64,000 nucleotides of DNA from Caldifarciminota bacterium UBA3073 (GTDB lineage Bacteria; Hydrothermota; UBA3073), in contig DFBT01000095.1 in assembly GCA_002366725.1 (NCBI GenBank), positions 28,716-92,715 on the forward strand, in the 5' to 3' direction. The notes below the pieces were generated by a model. That model saw only the letters and a list, made by a program, of their open reading frames with translations. It was not told the DNA's origin and did no database searches. This document shows, one piece after another, positions 9,781 to 19,124 of this stretch (its first letter is position 1; each line of letters begins with the position of its first letter). Position numbers and translations under genes: made by a program.

Positions 9781-10181
9781 ACACCCCCCAGGGTAAAATC
9801 AAATATCAAATATCAAAAATTAAAATTGTTATTTTTGGACGCAGATTTACGCTGATACTTTAAGATTATAGAATTATTAAAGCGACGACCTTTAGAACAG
9901 AGTGCTTGCCAAAGCCAGAGTATAACAGAGTAGTGGATACTCTAATTACTTAATAAATTAATTACTATTTTCGTCTGCGCCTTTCTGCGTTTACCCCGTT
10001 AAATAGAACTGTTTCGAGAACGCTCTGATATTTATCGTTATATTATTTAACGGGGTGAATCTGTCCCGCTTTCTTCGGGATCCCGCCAAAGGCGGGACGT
10101 CCGATTGGTTTTTTATTTTACACCAACTTTTCACTTTTGTCAAGTCTTTTTCAGAAAACATTGATTTTTTTCAAAAAAAAC
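9781..10181. repeat. Divergent intergenic region filled with dispersed repeats
   Basis: Between ftcD and folK no gene is visible. 9795-9830 is an ATCAAA-type repeat. 9838-9856 (GACGCAGATTTACGCTGAT) reappears inverted before grpE near 14439. 10066-10104 holds the GC-rich hairpin parts CCCGCCAAAGGCGGG. The end is A/T rich and leads into the folK promoter. Confidence 0.6.
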
Positions 10182-10210
10182 TTGAAATTTTCGGAATTTT
10201 GTGTTATAAT
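10182..10210 (+). promoter_or_regulatory. Sigma-70-type promoter for folK-panC
   Basis: TTGAAA, 17-nt spacer, TATAAT (10205-10210). It lies 105 bases upstream of folK and is the only good candidate in the gap. Confidence 0.75.
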
Positions 10211-10314
10211 ATATAGAAAGGGGATTCAATACATTTTTGTTTTTTTTAAATCTTTGTATCCTGGCTATTTTATGCCGTTTGCTTTTTGGGTGAGTTAAAG
10301 GAGTGTGATATTGA

Positions 10315-10809
10315 TTGTTAACATACCTAAGTCTCGGGTCTAATTTAGGAGAAAAGTTATTTAATCTTAAAGAAGCTGCAAAATCTCTTTCCAACTACGG
10401 GAGAATCGTAAAGGCATCATCGGTTTACGAAACGGAACCTGTGACCGAGAGTCCACAGCCGATGTTTCTCAATTGTGTTCTCGAATACGATTTCTCCTCT
10501 GGCTCGCCGTTTGAACTCCTTAGATACATCCACGGAATAGAAACCCGTCTCGGCAGAGAAAGAGATGAAAGATCGGGGCCGAGAACGATTGATATAGATA
10601 TACTCTTTTTCGGCGATATGGTGATAAACGCACCCGGTATTGTTATACCTCATCCCAGACTTGCCGAGAGATTGTTCGTACTCATCCCCCTGAAGGAGAT
10701 CGCCCCTCTTTTGATACATCCAAAGGAAAAGGTATCCATATTAGAACTATATAATAAAATCCATGAAAGTAATTACTACTTTGAGAAATATGCGGACCCT
10801 ATCCAGTGA
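10315..10809 (+). CDS. folK: 2-amino-4-hydroxy-6-hydroxymethyldihydropteridine diphosphokinase
   Basis: 164 residues, normal for HPPK, which transfers pyrophosphate from ATP to hydroxymethyl-dihydropterin in folate synthesis. The family motifs YLSLGSNLGEK at the N-terminus and RSGPRTIDIDILFFG in the middle, including the metal-binding aspartates, are intact. The TTG start at 10315 is chosen because AAAGGAG lies about 11 bases upstream and the translation begins at the conserved first strand. It overlaps panC by 47 bases, so folate and pantothenate genes form an operon. Confidence 0.93.
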   Translation: MLTYLSLGSNLGEKLFNLKEAAKSLSNYGRIVKASSVYETEPVTESPQPMFLNCVLEYDFSSGSPFELLRYIHGIETRLGRERDERSGPRTIDIDILFFGDMVINAPGIVIPHPRLAERLFVLIPLKEIAPLLIHPKEKVSILELYNKIHESNYYFEKYADPIQ

Positions 10810-11617
10810 ACTCCGCAGGGAGAAAATGATTGGGTTCGTTCCCACGATGGGCTTTTTACACGGGGGACATCTGTCTCTCGTAGACAGGGCTGTATCTTTG
10901 TCTGATATCGTGGTGGTAAGCATATTCGTAAATCCAGAGCAGTTTGGACCATCCGAGGACTTTTTGACTTATCCAAGGGATTTTGGGCGTGACAGGCGAC
11001 TCCTGGAAGAGAAAGGAGCTGATATAGTTTTCTATCCGGAGACCGAAGATATATATCCTCCGGGGTATTCGACCTATGTAGAGGTAGAGGGATTTGACAC
11101 AACACTCTGTGGGGCAAGAAGACCCGGGCATATGAGGGGGGTTGCAACCATATGTATGAAACTTTTTAACATCGTGAAACCCCACCTTGCGGTATTTGGT
11201 GAGAAAGATTATCAGCAGGCGGTGATGATTAAAAAAATGGTTTCTGATATGAATCTTGATATGGAGATAGTCACCTCTCCCACAGTTAGAGAAGAAGACG
11301 GGCTTGCTGTTTCTTCGAGGAATAGGTACTTAAATGAGGAAGAGAGGAGGGATGCCGCAGTTCTCTATCGCGCCTTGCTTCTTGGGAAAAAACTGATAGA
11401 AGGGGGTGAGGATAATGTGGATGAGGTTGTTGGCGCAATGGAAAAGATGATAGAAGAAAAAAAGACCGCACGAATTGAGTATATAGAGGTTGTTAATAGT
11501 GAGAACCTGAAACTTACAGAGAGGATAGATAGACCCGTACTGCTTGCCCTTTCAGTTCACTTCGGCGGGGCAAGGTTGATTGATAACATAATTGCAGTTC
11601 CAGAGGATGCAACTTAG
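10763..11617 (+). CDS. panC: Pantothenate synthetase
   Basis: 284 residues, the usual length. It condenses pantoate and beta-alanine with ATP. Seen are PTMGFLHGGHLSLVDRA with the HxGH nucleotide-binding motif, FVNPEQFGPSEDF, FGEKDYQQ and VSSRNRYL, all conserved active-site segments. The start lies inside folK, so translation is probably coupled. The coenzyme A gene coaX is also in this window at 50726, though not linked. Downstream a repeat element separates it from lepA. Confidence 0.96.
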   Translation: MKVITTLRNMRTLSSELRREKMIGFVPTMGFLHGGHLSLVDRAVSLSDIVVVSIFVNPEQFGPSEDFLTYPRDFGRDRRLLEEKGADIVFYPETEDIYPPGYSTYVEVEGFDTTLCGARRPGHMRGVATICMKLFNIVKPHLAVFGEKDYQQAVMIKKMVSDMNLDMEIVTSPTVREEDGLAVSSRNRYLNEEERRDAAVLYRALLLGKKLIEGGEDNVDEVVGAMEKMIEEKKTARIEYIEVVNSENLKLTERIDRPVLLALSVHFGGARLIDNIIAVPEDAT

Positions 11618-11620
11618 GAG

Positions 11621-11712
11621 AACCACAAAGGCACGAAGAACACGAAGTTCACCAAGAATACGAAGGAAAAAATAAATATAAAATCTTGGTGTCTTTGTGT
11701 CTTGGTGGTGAA
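11621..11712. repeat. Imperfect inverted repeat between panC and lepA
   Basis: The left arm ACCACAAAGGCACGAAGAAC and the right arm ending TGTCTTGGTGGT are imperfect reverse complements around an A/T-rich centre. This gives a hairpin-forming, MITE-like unit ending 7 bases before the lepA ATG. Confidence 0.6.
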
Positions 11713-11718
11713 TGGAGT

Positions 11719-13503
11719 ATGGATAAGAGGAATTTTTGTATAATTGCCCATATAGATCACGGAAAGTCTACCCTTGCCGACAGGATGCTTGAGATCACGA
11801 ATACCATCCCGAGGAGACTTATGAGAGACCAGGTTCTGGATAGGATGGAACTTGAAAGGGAGCACGGGATAACGATAAAGGCGCATCCCATAAGAATGAG
11901 ATACAAAGGGTATATATTCAACCTCATAGATACCCCGGGACATGTTGATTTTTCTTACGAGGTGACGAGGAGTCTTGCCGCCTGTGAGGGGGCGGTTCTG
12001 CTCGTAGATGCAGTCCAGGGGGTTCAGGCACAGACTGTGAGTAATCTTTATATGGCACTCGATGCCGGTCTCACAATAATTCCGGTTATAAACAAGATCG
12101 ACCTTCCAAATGCTCATATTGACGATGTGAGGGAAGAGTTAATGACCCTCTTGGATACAGAAGAGATACTTCTTATATCGGCAAAGAATGGATGGGGGGT
12201 CGTAGAACTTATGGACGCGATAATAGAGAGAATTCCGCCACCGCGAAGTGAGAGTTCTCACTTACGGGCACTCGTATTCGACTCGTACTACGATGAATAT
12301 AGGGGGGCTATCCCCTATGTAAGGATTATGAGCGGGGATGTAAGTGCCGGGGATGTAATTCGATTTTTTAGAACCGGAAAGAGTTTCGAGGCACAGGAAG
12401 TAGGTTACTTCTCACCCGACAGGACGAAATCAGAGGTGCTTGAATCGGGGGATGTGGGATACATAATATGCAATATAAGAAACGCGAAGGATATAAGGAC
12501 GGGAGACACCATAGTAAAATCAAAAATCAAAAATCAAATATCAAAAATTGGGACTCAAAATGTGGAGCCTCTCCCGGGCTATCGTGAGGTGACTCCGTAT
12601 GTTTACGCCGGGGTATATCCAGCGGACGGTGAGGATTACGATTCGTTAAAGGAGGCGCTCGAGAAACTTGCCCTCACAGATTCAAGTCTTGTTTTCGAAC
12701 CAGAGACATCGTCTGCACTTGGATTTGGGTTTAGGTGTGGATTTCTCGGTATGCTTCACAAAAAGGTTATAGAGGAAAGACTGGAGAGAGAGATGGGTAT
12801 CGCCATAGTGTCCACCTCCCCCAATATAAAGTACAGGATTGCTCTCCGTAATGGAAGTAGCACCTGGATCGAGAATCCCGGACAGCTTCCCAAACGCACC
12901 GAAGTTGAGAACATAGATGAACCGATCGTGAGGGCAAAAATATTCACACCCCCGGAGTATATAGGAAAGATACTTGAGCTTTGCGAAGGGAAAAGGGGTA
13001 TACAGAGATCCATTCTTTATCACAGGGAGAATATGGTGGAGATAGAATACGAGATGCCACTCTCCGAGATCATATTTGACTTCTACGACAGCCTGAAGTC
13101 CATATCCTGCGGTTTTGCTTCCCTTGACTATGAATTCATTGACTACAGAACCGGAGATTTTGTGAAGCTCGATATACTGGTCAATGGAAAACAGGTAGAT
13201 GCCTTTTCAAGTATAATCCCGAGAGAGAGGGCATACCACGAGGGGGTAAGATTGACGAGAAGGCTGAAAAAGATTATACCGAGACAGTTGTTCGAGGTTG
13301 TGATACAGGCATCCAGTGATGGCAGGATCATAGCGAAGTCGAGGATTGCGCCAATAAGAAAGGATGTGACGGCGAAGTGCTATGGTGGGGATATAACCAG
13401 AAAGCGTAAATTGCTTGAGAGACAGAAAGAGGGGAAGAAAAAGATGAAACGCATAGGGATGGTTGAGATGCCAAAGGAGGCGTTTCTTGTGGTGAGAGAA
13501 TGA
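11719..13503 (+). CDS. lepA: Elongation factor 4 (LepA), with a repeat-derived in-frame insert
   Basis: About 594 residues. A ribosome-associated GTPase that back-translocates or resolves stalled ribosomes. G motifs AHIDHGKST, DTPGHVDF and NKIDL are present, as are ALGFGFRCGFLG and the LepA C-terminal signature CYGGDISRKRKLL-like (CYGGDITRKRKLL). ATG 11719 is chosen because homologs start at xxRNFCIIAHIDHGK; the longer TTG reading at 11686 comes from the upstream repeat. Around residue 270 a short insert (KSKIKNQISKIG) is encoded by an ATCAAAA-type dispersed repeat, in a loop where other LepA proteins have only a few residues. Confidence 0.95.
   Translation: MDKRNFCIIAHIDHGKSTLADRMLEITNTIPRRLMRDQVLDRMELEREHGITIKAHPIRMRYKGYIFNLIDTPGHVDFSYEVTRSLAACEGAVLLVDAVQGVQAQTVSNLYMALDAGLTIIPVINKIDLPNAHIDDVREELMTLLDTEEILLISAKNGWGVVELMDAIIERIPPPRSESSHLRALVFDSYYDEYRGAIPYVRIMSGDVSAGDVIRFFRTGKSFEAQEVGYFSPDRTKSEVLESGDVGYIICNIRNAKDIRTGDTIVKSKIKNQISKIGTQNVEPLPGYREVTPYVYAGVYPADGEDYDSLKEALEKLALTDSSLVFEPETSSALGFGFRCGFLGMLHKKVIEERLEREMGIAIVSTSPNIKYRIALRNGSSTWIENPGQLPKRTEVENIDEPIVRAKIFTPPEYIGKILELCEGKRGIQRSILYHRENMVEIEYEMPLSEIIFDFYDSLKSISCGFASLDYEFIDYRTGDFVKLDILVNGKQVDAFSSIIPRERAYHEGVRLTRRLKKIIPRQLFEVVIQASSDGRIIAKSRIAPIRKDVTAKCYGGDITRKRKLLERQKEGKKKMKRIGMVEMPKEAFLVVRE
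12516..12549 (+). repeat. Dispersed A-rich repeat inside lepA
   Basis: Tandem ATCAAAA/ATCAAAT units identical in kind to those at 9795, 27053 and 50189, kept in frame within lepA. Confidence 0.8.
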
Positions 13504-13620
13504 TTTTGTAACCTTCTGCCTCGAAATGCAACTATATATGTAGCTCCTATCAAATATTCTCTGGTCGAGGTAGCGTGTGGTTAATGAGGCTATGCTTATG
13601 ACTTTTACAGGGGGTTCTAA

Positions 13621-14310
13621 ATGAGAGATAAGAAGAAATCCAACTGGTTACTTGATTTGTTATATATTGTTGTGGCAGTGCTCTTTATAAGGGCATATGT
13701 GATTCAGGCATACAAAATACCCACGGGTTCTATGGAGGACACACTGCTCATTGGCGACTTCCTCTTTGCCACGAAGTTCAACTTTGGGTTGCAGGTTCCA
13801 TTTCAAAACAAGATGGTATTCAAATGGAGTCGACCCAAAAGGGGAGAGATCATCATCTTCAAATATCCACTCGAGCATAAAGACTTCGTCAAGCGATGTG
13901 TGGCGATCGCGGGGGATACCGTTGAGATAAGAAACAAGGTATTGTATGTTAATGGAGAGAGGGTAGATGAACCCTATGTCGTTCACAAAGATAGAAGGAT
14001 GTTTCCCCCACTCGAGGTGAACGACCTGAAACGCTATCAGAAATTGTGGGAAGACGACAATTTCCTGAATGCGGGGGGATATGTGAGGGATAACTTCGGA
14101 CCCGTGGAGGTTCCCGAGGGCACCGTGTTCTTGATGGGCGACAACAGAGATAACTCGTATGATTCGCGATATTGGGGACCATTACCTTATGATAACCTGA
14201 GGGGAAGGCCGTTTATGATCCATTGGTCCTGGGAAAAGGGAATCCCCATGTATAAGTTGATGAGGAAGATACGGTGGGACAGGATTGGAATGATAGTAAC
14301 GAGTATATAA
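13621..14310 (+). CDS. lepB: Signal peptidase I
   Basis: 229 residues. It cleaves signal peptides on the outer face of the cytoplasmic membrane. One N-terminal membrane helix (LLYIVVAVLFIRAYVI) is followed by the catalytic Ser in PTGSMEDTL (about residue 37), the catalytic Lys in KDFVKRCVAIAGD (about 90) and the GDNRDNSYDSRYWG box. All core motifs are intact. It follows lepA by about 120 bases, the classic lepA-lepB order, and would process the many secreted proteins in this window. Confidence 0.95.
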   Translation: MRDKKKSNWLLDLLYIVVAVLFIRAYVIQAYKIPTGSMEDTLLIGDFLFATKFNFGLQVPFQNKMVFKWSRPKRGEIIIFKYPLEHKDFVKRCVAIAGDTVEIRNKVLYVNGERVDEPYVVHKDRRMFPPLEVNDLKRYQKLWEDDNFLNAGGYVRDNFGPVEVPEGTVFLMGDNRDNSYDSRYWGPLPYDNLRGRPFMIHWSWEKGIPMYKLMRKIRWDRIGMIVTSI

Positions 14311-14529
14311 AGGATAAAGGAAAAAGTAGGAGCGATCTCTACTCTAAAATTATTTTTTAAACATTTCGTAATCTTGTTCTTTAATAGGTTAAAAGAAGAA
14401 CATTTGGTAATTAAAAAAAGAAATGAAAAAAATCTTAATAATCAGCGTAAATCTGCGTCCTAAAATAACAATCTTAATTTTTGATTCCTGCCTACCGGCA
14501 GGCAGGTTTAATTTTGCTCTGGGGGGTGT
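14311..14529 (+). repeat. Repeat-built leader of grpE
   Basis: No gene. ATCAGCGTAAATCTGCGTCC (14437-14456), a 20-bp palindrome (14487-14506) and the final CTGGGGGGTGT before the ATG match, in inverted order, the sequence directly upstream of ftcD. No CIRCE element (TTAGCACTC/GAGTGCTAA) was found for the chaperone genes. Confidence 0.65.
14487..14506. repeat. 20-bp palindromic repeat
   Basis: CCTGCCTACCGGCAGGCAGG within the grpE leader repeat; the matching ftcD leader copy lacks it and has ATATTTGATATTTGAT-like filler instead. Confidence 0.85.
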
Positions 14530-15006
14530 ATGGGTAAGAAAAAAATAAAGAAGGAGCTTGAAGAAGAATTGAAAACCAAGAACAAGGAGATCGGGGAGTT
14601 GAAGCATAAATATCTTATGGCACTTGCGGACCTTGAAAACTACAAGAAGCGTATGAAAAGGGAATTTGAGGAATTTATGAAGTATGCAAATGAGGGACTC
14701 CTCAAGGAACTCATTCCGGTTGTCGATAATTTTGAGAGGGCACTCAAAGTGAAACATAAAGACGATACATTCTTCAAGGGCATCGAACTGATATATAAAC
14801 ACCTTTTAAGCATATTAAAGAAAGAGGGGGTTGAGGCATTTGAATCGGTGGGCAAGGAGTTTGACTCCAGATACCATGAAGCGGTATCTGTAGTTCCCTC
14901 TAAGCATAAGGATGGGATTGTTGTCGAAGAATTGGAAAAAGGGTACAGCCTAAAGGGAAAGCTCGCCCGACCCGCAAGGGTTGTGGTGGCGCAGAAAAGG
15001 AGGTGA
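14530..15006 (+). CDS. grpE: Nucleotide exchange factor GrpE
   Basis: 158 residues: a charged coiled-coil N-terminus (KKEL/EEEL repeats), the core [17 protein letters not shown] and DNFERAL, and the C-terminal beta wing ending [17 protein letters not shown], all typical of GrpE, which releases ADP from DnaK. It directly precedes dnaK and its 3' end holds the dnaK ribosome site, so the two are coupled. The gene order grpE-dnaK-dnaJ is that of a heat-shock operon without hrcA. Confidence 0.96.
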   Translation: MGKKKIKKELEEELKTKNKEIGELKHKYLMALADLENYKKRMKREFEEFMKYANEGLLKELIPVVDNFERALKVKHKDDTFFKGIELIYKHLLSILKKEGVEAFESVGKEFDSRYHEAVSVVPSKHKDGIVVEELEKGYSLKGKLARPARVVVAQKRR

Positions 15007-15010
15007 TATT

Positions 15011-17002
15011 ATGGCAAAGAAAGAGAGGGTAATAGGTATAGACCTTGGAACGACAAATTCCTGTGTTGCTATCGTGGATGGTAGTGAGAGGGTTGTCATA
15101 CCCAATCCCGAAGGTGGCAGAACCACACCATCTGTGGTTGCATTTAGTACAAAGACAAAGGAATGGGTTATTGGTCCTTCGGCGAAGAGACAGATGATAA
15201 CAAATCCAGAGAATACGATATATTCCATAAAGAGGTTTATGGGCAGGAGATATAACGAGGTCACAGAGGAGATGAAACTTGTGCCGTATAAGGTTGCAGA
15301 GGGTCCACATAAAGATGCAAGGGTACTTGTTGCCGGCAAGCAGTTTTCACCGCCCGAAATATCTTCTATGATACTCAAATACCTTAAGGAGGCAGCGGAG
15401 GCATATCTCGGAGAGAAGGTCACAAAGGCAGTGGTTACCGTTCCCGCTTATTTCAACGATTCGCAGAGACAGGCAACGAAGGATGCCGGAAAGATAGCGG
15501 GGCTTGAGCTGCCGAGAATCATAAACGAACCAACCGCCGCATCGCTTGCATACGGTCTCGGTTCCTCAAAGAAACAGAGGGTTGCGGTGTTTGACCTGGG
15601 TGGCGGAACATTCGATATATCCATCCTGGAGATAGACATGAGAGAGACACCGCCGGTAATTGAGGTTATCGCGGTAAATGGTGATACGCACCTCGGTGGA
15701 GACAATTTTGACCAGCAGATATTGGATTGGATTGCCGATGAGTTCCGAAAAGAACACGGAATCGATTTGAGGAAGGACAAGGCAGCCCTTCAGCGTATCA
15801 GAGATGCCGCAGAGAAGGCAAAATGCGAACTCTCTACGGTTCTTGAGATCGACATCAATCTTCCCTTCGTCACGGCGGACGCATCAGGTCCAAAGCATCT
15901 CGAGATGAAGCTGACGAGGGCGAAACTCGAATCGCTGGTGTCGGATCTACTGGGACGCATGAGACCGCCAACGGAAAGGGCGCTTGAAGATGCATCGAAG
16001 AAGGCAGGCTCCGGTATAAAGGGCATTGAGGATATAGACGAGGTAGTACTCGTGGGTGGTATGACGAGGATGCCAAAGGTGCAGGAGTTTGTCAAGGTTT
16101 TCTTTGGTAGAGAGCCACACAAGGGTGTAAATCCCGACGAGGTTGTTGCGATCGGCGCGAGCATTATGGGTGATATGCTTTCAACGGGAGAAGAGGGGAA
16201 AAAGGAAGTTCTTCTTTTGGATGTAACCCCACTCACACTTGGTATCGAGACACTTGGAGGGGTTATGACGCCGATAATACCGAGAAATACCACGATTCCC
16301 ACCCGTAAGAGTCAGATATTTACGACTGCACAGGATGGACAAACAGCCGTTACCATACATGTACTTCAGGGAGAACGTCCAATGGCAACGGACAATCGCA
16401 CACTCGGCAGATTTGACCTTATGGGTATTCCCCCCGCTCCGAGGGGAATTCCACAGATTGAGGTTACATTTGATACAGATGCCGATGGAATAATGCATGT
16501 CTCTGCCAAGGACAAGGCAACGAGCAAGGAGCAATCTATCCGTATAACATCCTCCTCGGGGTTATCCAAGGAAGAGATAGAGAAGATGCAGAAGGAGGCG
16601 AAAGAGCACGAGGCGGAAGATAGGAAGAAAAAGGAGCTGATAGAAGCGAGAAACCAGGCAGATACAGTCATTTATTCGGTAGAGAAGTCATTGAAGGAAT
16701 TTGGCGATAAGGTGACGCAGGAGGAGAGAGGTGCCATAGAGAATGCCATCGCATCTTTGAAGAAGGTGAAAAATGGTAATGATACAGAGGCAATAAAGAA
16801 AGCGATGGACGGGGTGCAAAAGGCATCTTATAAATTGGCTGAAGAGATGTACAAGAAGACGGAGGAGGGTAAGACGGAGGAGGGTAAGACGGAGGAGGGT
16901 AAGACAGAGAAGAAGGAGGAACCCAAAAAGGAGGAAGGTCCACAGGAGGCAGAGTACGAGGTGGTAGATGAGGAAGAGAAGAAGAATGATGAGGATAAGT
17001 AG
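15011..17002 (+). CDS. dnaK: Molecular chaperone DnaK (Hsp70)
   Basis: About 663 residues. The ATPase domain starts [16 protein letters not shown] and includes [10 protein letters not shown] and the VGGMTRMP signature; the substrate domain starts [15 protein letters not shown]. The ATG at 15011 is chosen because AAAGGAGGTGAT precedes it and homologs start here; an upstream GTG would add ten residues encoded by the grpE end. The C-terminal tail carries four [11 protein letters not shown] tandem units (18-bp repeats at 16865-16911), an expandable low-complexity linker, before an acidic end. Confidence 0.97.
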   Translation: MAKKERVIGIDLGTTNSCVAIVDGSERVVIPNPEGGRTTPSVVAFSTKTKEWVIGPSAKRQMITNPENTIYSIKRFMGRRYNEVTEEMKLVPYKVAEGPHKDARVLVAGKQFSPPEISSMILKYLKEAAEAYLGEKVTKAVVTVPAYFNDSQRQATKDAGKIAGLELPRIINEPTAASLAYGLGSSKKQRVAVFDLGGGTFDISILEIDMRETPPVIEVIAVNGDTHLGGDNFDQQILDWIADEFRKEHGIDLRKDKAALQRIRDAAEKAKCELSTVLEIDINLPFVTADASGPKHLEMKLTRAKLESLVSDLLGRMRPPTERALEDASKKAGSGIKGIEDIDEVVLVGGMTRMPKVQEFVKVFFGREPHKGVNPDEVVAIGASIMGDMLSTGEEGKKEVLLLDVTPLTLGIETLGGVMTPIIPRNTTIPTRKSQIFTTAQDGQTAVTIHVLQGERPMATDNRTLGRFDLMGIPPAPRGIPQIEVTFDTDADGIMHVSAKDKATSKEQSIRITSSSGLSKEEIEKMQKEAKEHEAEDRKKKELIEARNQADTVIYSVEKSLKEFGDKVTQEERGAIENAIASLKKVKNGNDTEAIKKAMDGVQKASYKLAEEMYKKTEEGKTEEGKTEEGKTEKKEEPKKEEGPQEAEYEVVDEEEKKNDEDK

Positions 17003-17117
17003 GGCGTAGGGAGTAGGGCGTAAGGCGTAGGCGATTAAGTAGTAGGCAGTATGCAGTTATCTGTAACCTACAATCCAAAATCTACAATCTATCTGCATGA
17101 CCCAATGACTAAATGTT

Positions 17118-18233
17118 ATGGCAAAGGATTACTACGAAATACTCGGGGTCTCAAAGGATGTATCATCGGATGAGATAAAGACAGCTTACAGGAAACTCGC
17201 GAGGAAATACCATCCGGATATGAACCCCAATAATAAGAGTGAAGCCGAGGAAAGGTTCAAAGAGATTTCAGAGGCGTATGATGTGCTTATAGACCCCCAG
17301 AAGAGGGCTGCATATGATAGGTATGGACCCGAAGGCGTATCTCAGAGGTACGGGCCCGGTGGTTTTGATATGGGAGACTTCGTGAGGATGCATCAGACCG
17401 ACCTGGGTGATTTATTCAGCGAGATATTTAGGGGTGGATTTGGCGATTTCATTGGAGGAGGGTCCATATTTGACGAGTTTTTTGGTGGTAGAACGACCGG
17501 AACAAGAAGGCGTGTAACCCGCGGAGGGGATATGAGGGTGAGGATACCCCTCACCCTTAAGGAGATCTACAGCGGGGTGGAGAAAACAATCCGTGTCAAA
17601 CGCTATGAGAGATGCGAGGTCTGTGGTGGCAAAGGGGGAAAGGGCTCAAAGGTTTGTCCCGTATGTGGTGGGCAGGGAAGGGTGAGGCAAACCCAGCGTA
17701 CAATATTTGGTCAGTTCTCGAGCGTCTCTGCCTGTCCAAATTGTGAAGGTTCGGGAAGAGTTATAGAAGAACCGTGCCTTACCTGTAACGGTACCGGAGT
17801 TATAAAAAAGACGGCGACAATAAAGGTAAAAATACCGGCGGGGGTGCAGAACGGGAATTATCTTTCGTTGAGAGGTCAGGGAAATGCGGGTGAGCATGGG
17901 GGGCCGACGGGAGACCTCATAGTGGTTGTGGAGGAGAAACCCGATCCCCTATTTACCCGCAGGGGAAACGATGTACACATCAGGGTTCCACTTCCGTACC
18001 CGGTGGCAGTTCTGGGGGGTAAGATTAAGGTAAGAACACTTTCCGGGAATGTGAATTTAAAGATTCCATCCGGAACACAGTCGGGACAGATGTTTAAATT
18101 GCGGGGTAGGGGTATGCCGAAACTTGGCGGGTATGGCAGGGGAAACCAGTTGGTAGAGGTGTTCGTGGATGTCCCGAGGAATCCGTCGAGGGAGACGAGA
18201 GAACTCATAGAGAAATTATCAAGGCTACTGTAA
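17118..18233 (+). CDS. dnaJ: Chaperone DnaJ (Hsp40)
   Basis: 371 residues. The J domain has the HPD motif ([11 protein letters not shown]); a Gly/Phe-rich stretch follows ([16 protein letters not shown]). Four CxxCxGxG zinc repeats lie around residues 155-225 ([32 protein letters not shown]), then the two substrate-binding beta domains. All parts of a type I DnaJ are present. It stimulates the DnaK ATPase and is the last gene of the chaperone operon, 115 bases after dnaK. Confidence 0.96.
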   Translation: MAKDYYEILGVSKDVSSDEIKTAYRKLARKYHPDMNPNNKSEAEERFKEISEAYDVLIDPQKRAAYDRYGPEGVSQRYGPGGFDMGDFVRMHQTDLGDLFSEIFRGGFGDFIGGGSIFDEFFGGRTTGTRRRVTRGGDMRVRIPLTLKEIYSGVEKTIRVKRYERCEVCGGKGGKGSKVCPVCGGQGRVRQTQRTIFGQFSSVSACPNCEGSGRVIEEPCLTCNGTGVIKKTATIKVKIPAGVQNGNYLSLRGQGNAGEHGGPTGDLIVVVEEKPDPLFTRRGNDVHIRVPLPYPVAVLGGKIKVRTLSGNVNLKIPSGTQSGQMFKLRGRGMPKLGGYGRGNQLVEVFVDVPRNPSRETRELIEKLSRLL

Positions 18234-18415
18234 ACAATTGTAGGAGAATTGAAGAAATAAAAATAACAGGGATTGCCTCCCTGTCCATACGGATCCGTAG
18301 GGACCGGTAGGCAGGGAAGAGAATATATCCATACGGATCCGTAGGGAAGAGAAAAGAAAAAAAGGACAAAAAATCTCTTCAATCTGCGTTTATCTGCGTT
18401 CTGAAAAAGAGGGAT
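18234..18415 (+). repeat. Repeat segment after dnaJ
   Basis: Two copies of CCATACGGATCCGTAGGGA (18284-18305 and 18330-18349), a partial palindrome around GGATCC, flanked by AACAGGGATTG and by CTGCGTTTATCTGCGTTC. Related GATCCGTATGGAC units occur near 19309, 28694 and 63848. Confidence 0.6.
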
Positions 18416-18649
18416 ATGAAATCGGGGATATATAGGTTTAAGACCTTTGAGGAAGCAAACAGGTCTTATTTCGAGCGTTGGCTTGAGAAGGGAAAAAAAC
18501 TCGAGGACATTGATACCTATGAGTATATGAGAACCAGGATTAAAGCCTACCCCCCGGGGGTATATAGATTTAGAACACCCGAGGAGAAGCACAAAGATGA
18601 AGCCTTGAGGGTAGTCAAGGCATGGGAGAAGAAAATTGAAAATAGATAA
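18416..18649 (+). CDS. Small hypothetical protein paired with nucleotidyltransferase
   Basis: 77 residues, charged and mostly helical, with two similar segments (GIYRFKTFEEA and GVYRFRTPEEK), suggesting an internal duplication. It overlaps the following nucleotidyltransferase gene by 14 bases and is thus translated with it. This arrangement is like a toxin-antitoxin pair with a nucleotidyltransferase member, but the protein itself is not recognised. Confidence 0.6.
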   Translation: MKSGIYRFKTFEEANRSYFERWLEKGKKLEDIDTYEYMRTRIKAYPPGVYRFRTPEEKHKDEALRVVKAWEKKIENR

Positions 18650-19124
18650 AGAGTTCATAGAGGTATGCAGGAGTTTGAATGAGCATGGAGTAAGATATGT
18701 GGTATGTGGTGGTTATGCTATCAAATTACATGGAGTTAAGGACATTGCCAAACAGGAACGCAAGACGGTGGATTATGATTTTATCCTCGACCCCTCTCGG
18801 GATAATATAGAGAAGATCAAAAAGGCGTTGAAAGATATTAATCCCAAGATAAAAGAGCTCAGAGATGATGATCTGAGCAGATATAGCACTGTGTTAATAG
18901 CAAGTGACACAGGGAGGTATCTTGACATAGACCTTATATCAAAGATATGGGATGTAGATTATGAAAGGGCTTCCAGCGGGATGATAGAGAAAGAGATAGG
19001 TGGGGTGAAAATACCTGTAGTAAGCATAGACTGTCTCCTTGAGATGAAAAAGGACTCATTCAGGTCTCGGGATATTACAGATACCTTCTGGCTTAGAAAG
19101 ATAAAAGAGAGACAAAAAAGATAA
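18636..19124 (+). CDS. Nucleotidyltransferase-fold protein
   Basis: 162 residues with the pol-beta-type nucleotidyltransferase pattern: GGYAIKLHG (the GG-x motif), TVDYDFIL carrying the paired metal-binding aspartates, and a third acidic strand (YLDIDLI). It resembles MNT/AbiEii-related enzymes that modify RNA or a partner protein. The TTG start at 18636 lies within the preceding gene and gives the family-like start. Probably one half of a toxin-antitoxin module with the 77-residue neighbour. Confidence 0.7.
   Translation: MKIDKEFIEVCRSLNEHGVRYVVCGGYAIKLHGVKDIAKQERKTVDYDFILDPSRDNIEKIKKALKDINPKIKELRDDDLSRYSTVLIASDTGRYLDIDLISKIWDVDYERASSGMIEKEIGGVKIPVVSIDCLLEMKKDSFRSRDITDTFWLRKIKERQKR

Noticed and set aside
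11686..11718. TTG start extending lepA by 11 residues
   Set aside because: The added codons come from the inverted repeat, and LepA homologs begin at the ATG of 11719.
14311..14529. CIRCE/HrcA control of grpE-dnaK-dnaJ
   Set aside because: No TTAGCACTC-N9-GAGTGCTAA element in the leader and no hrcA gene upstream.
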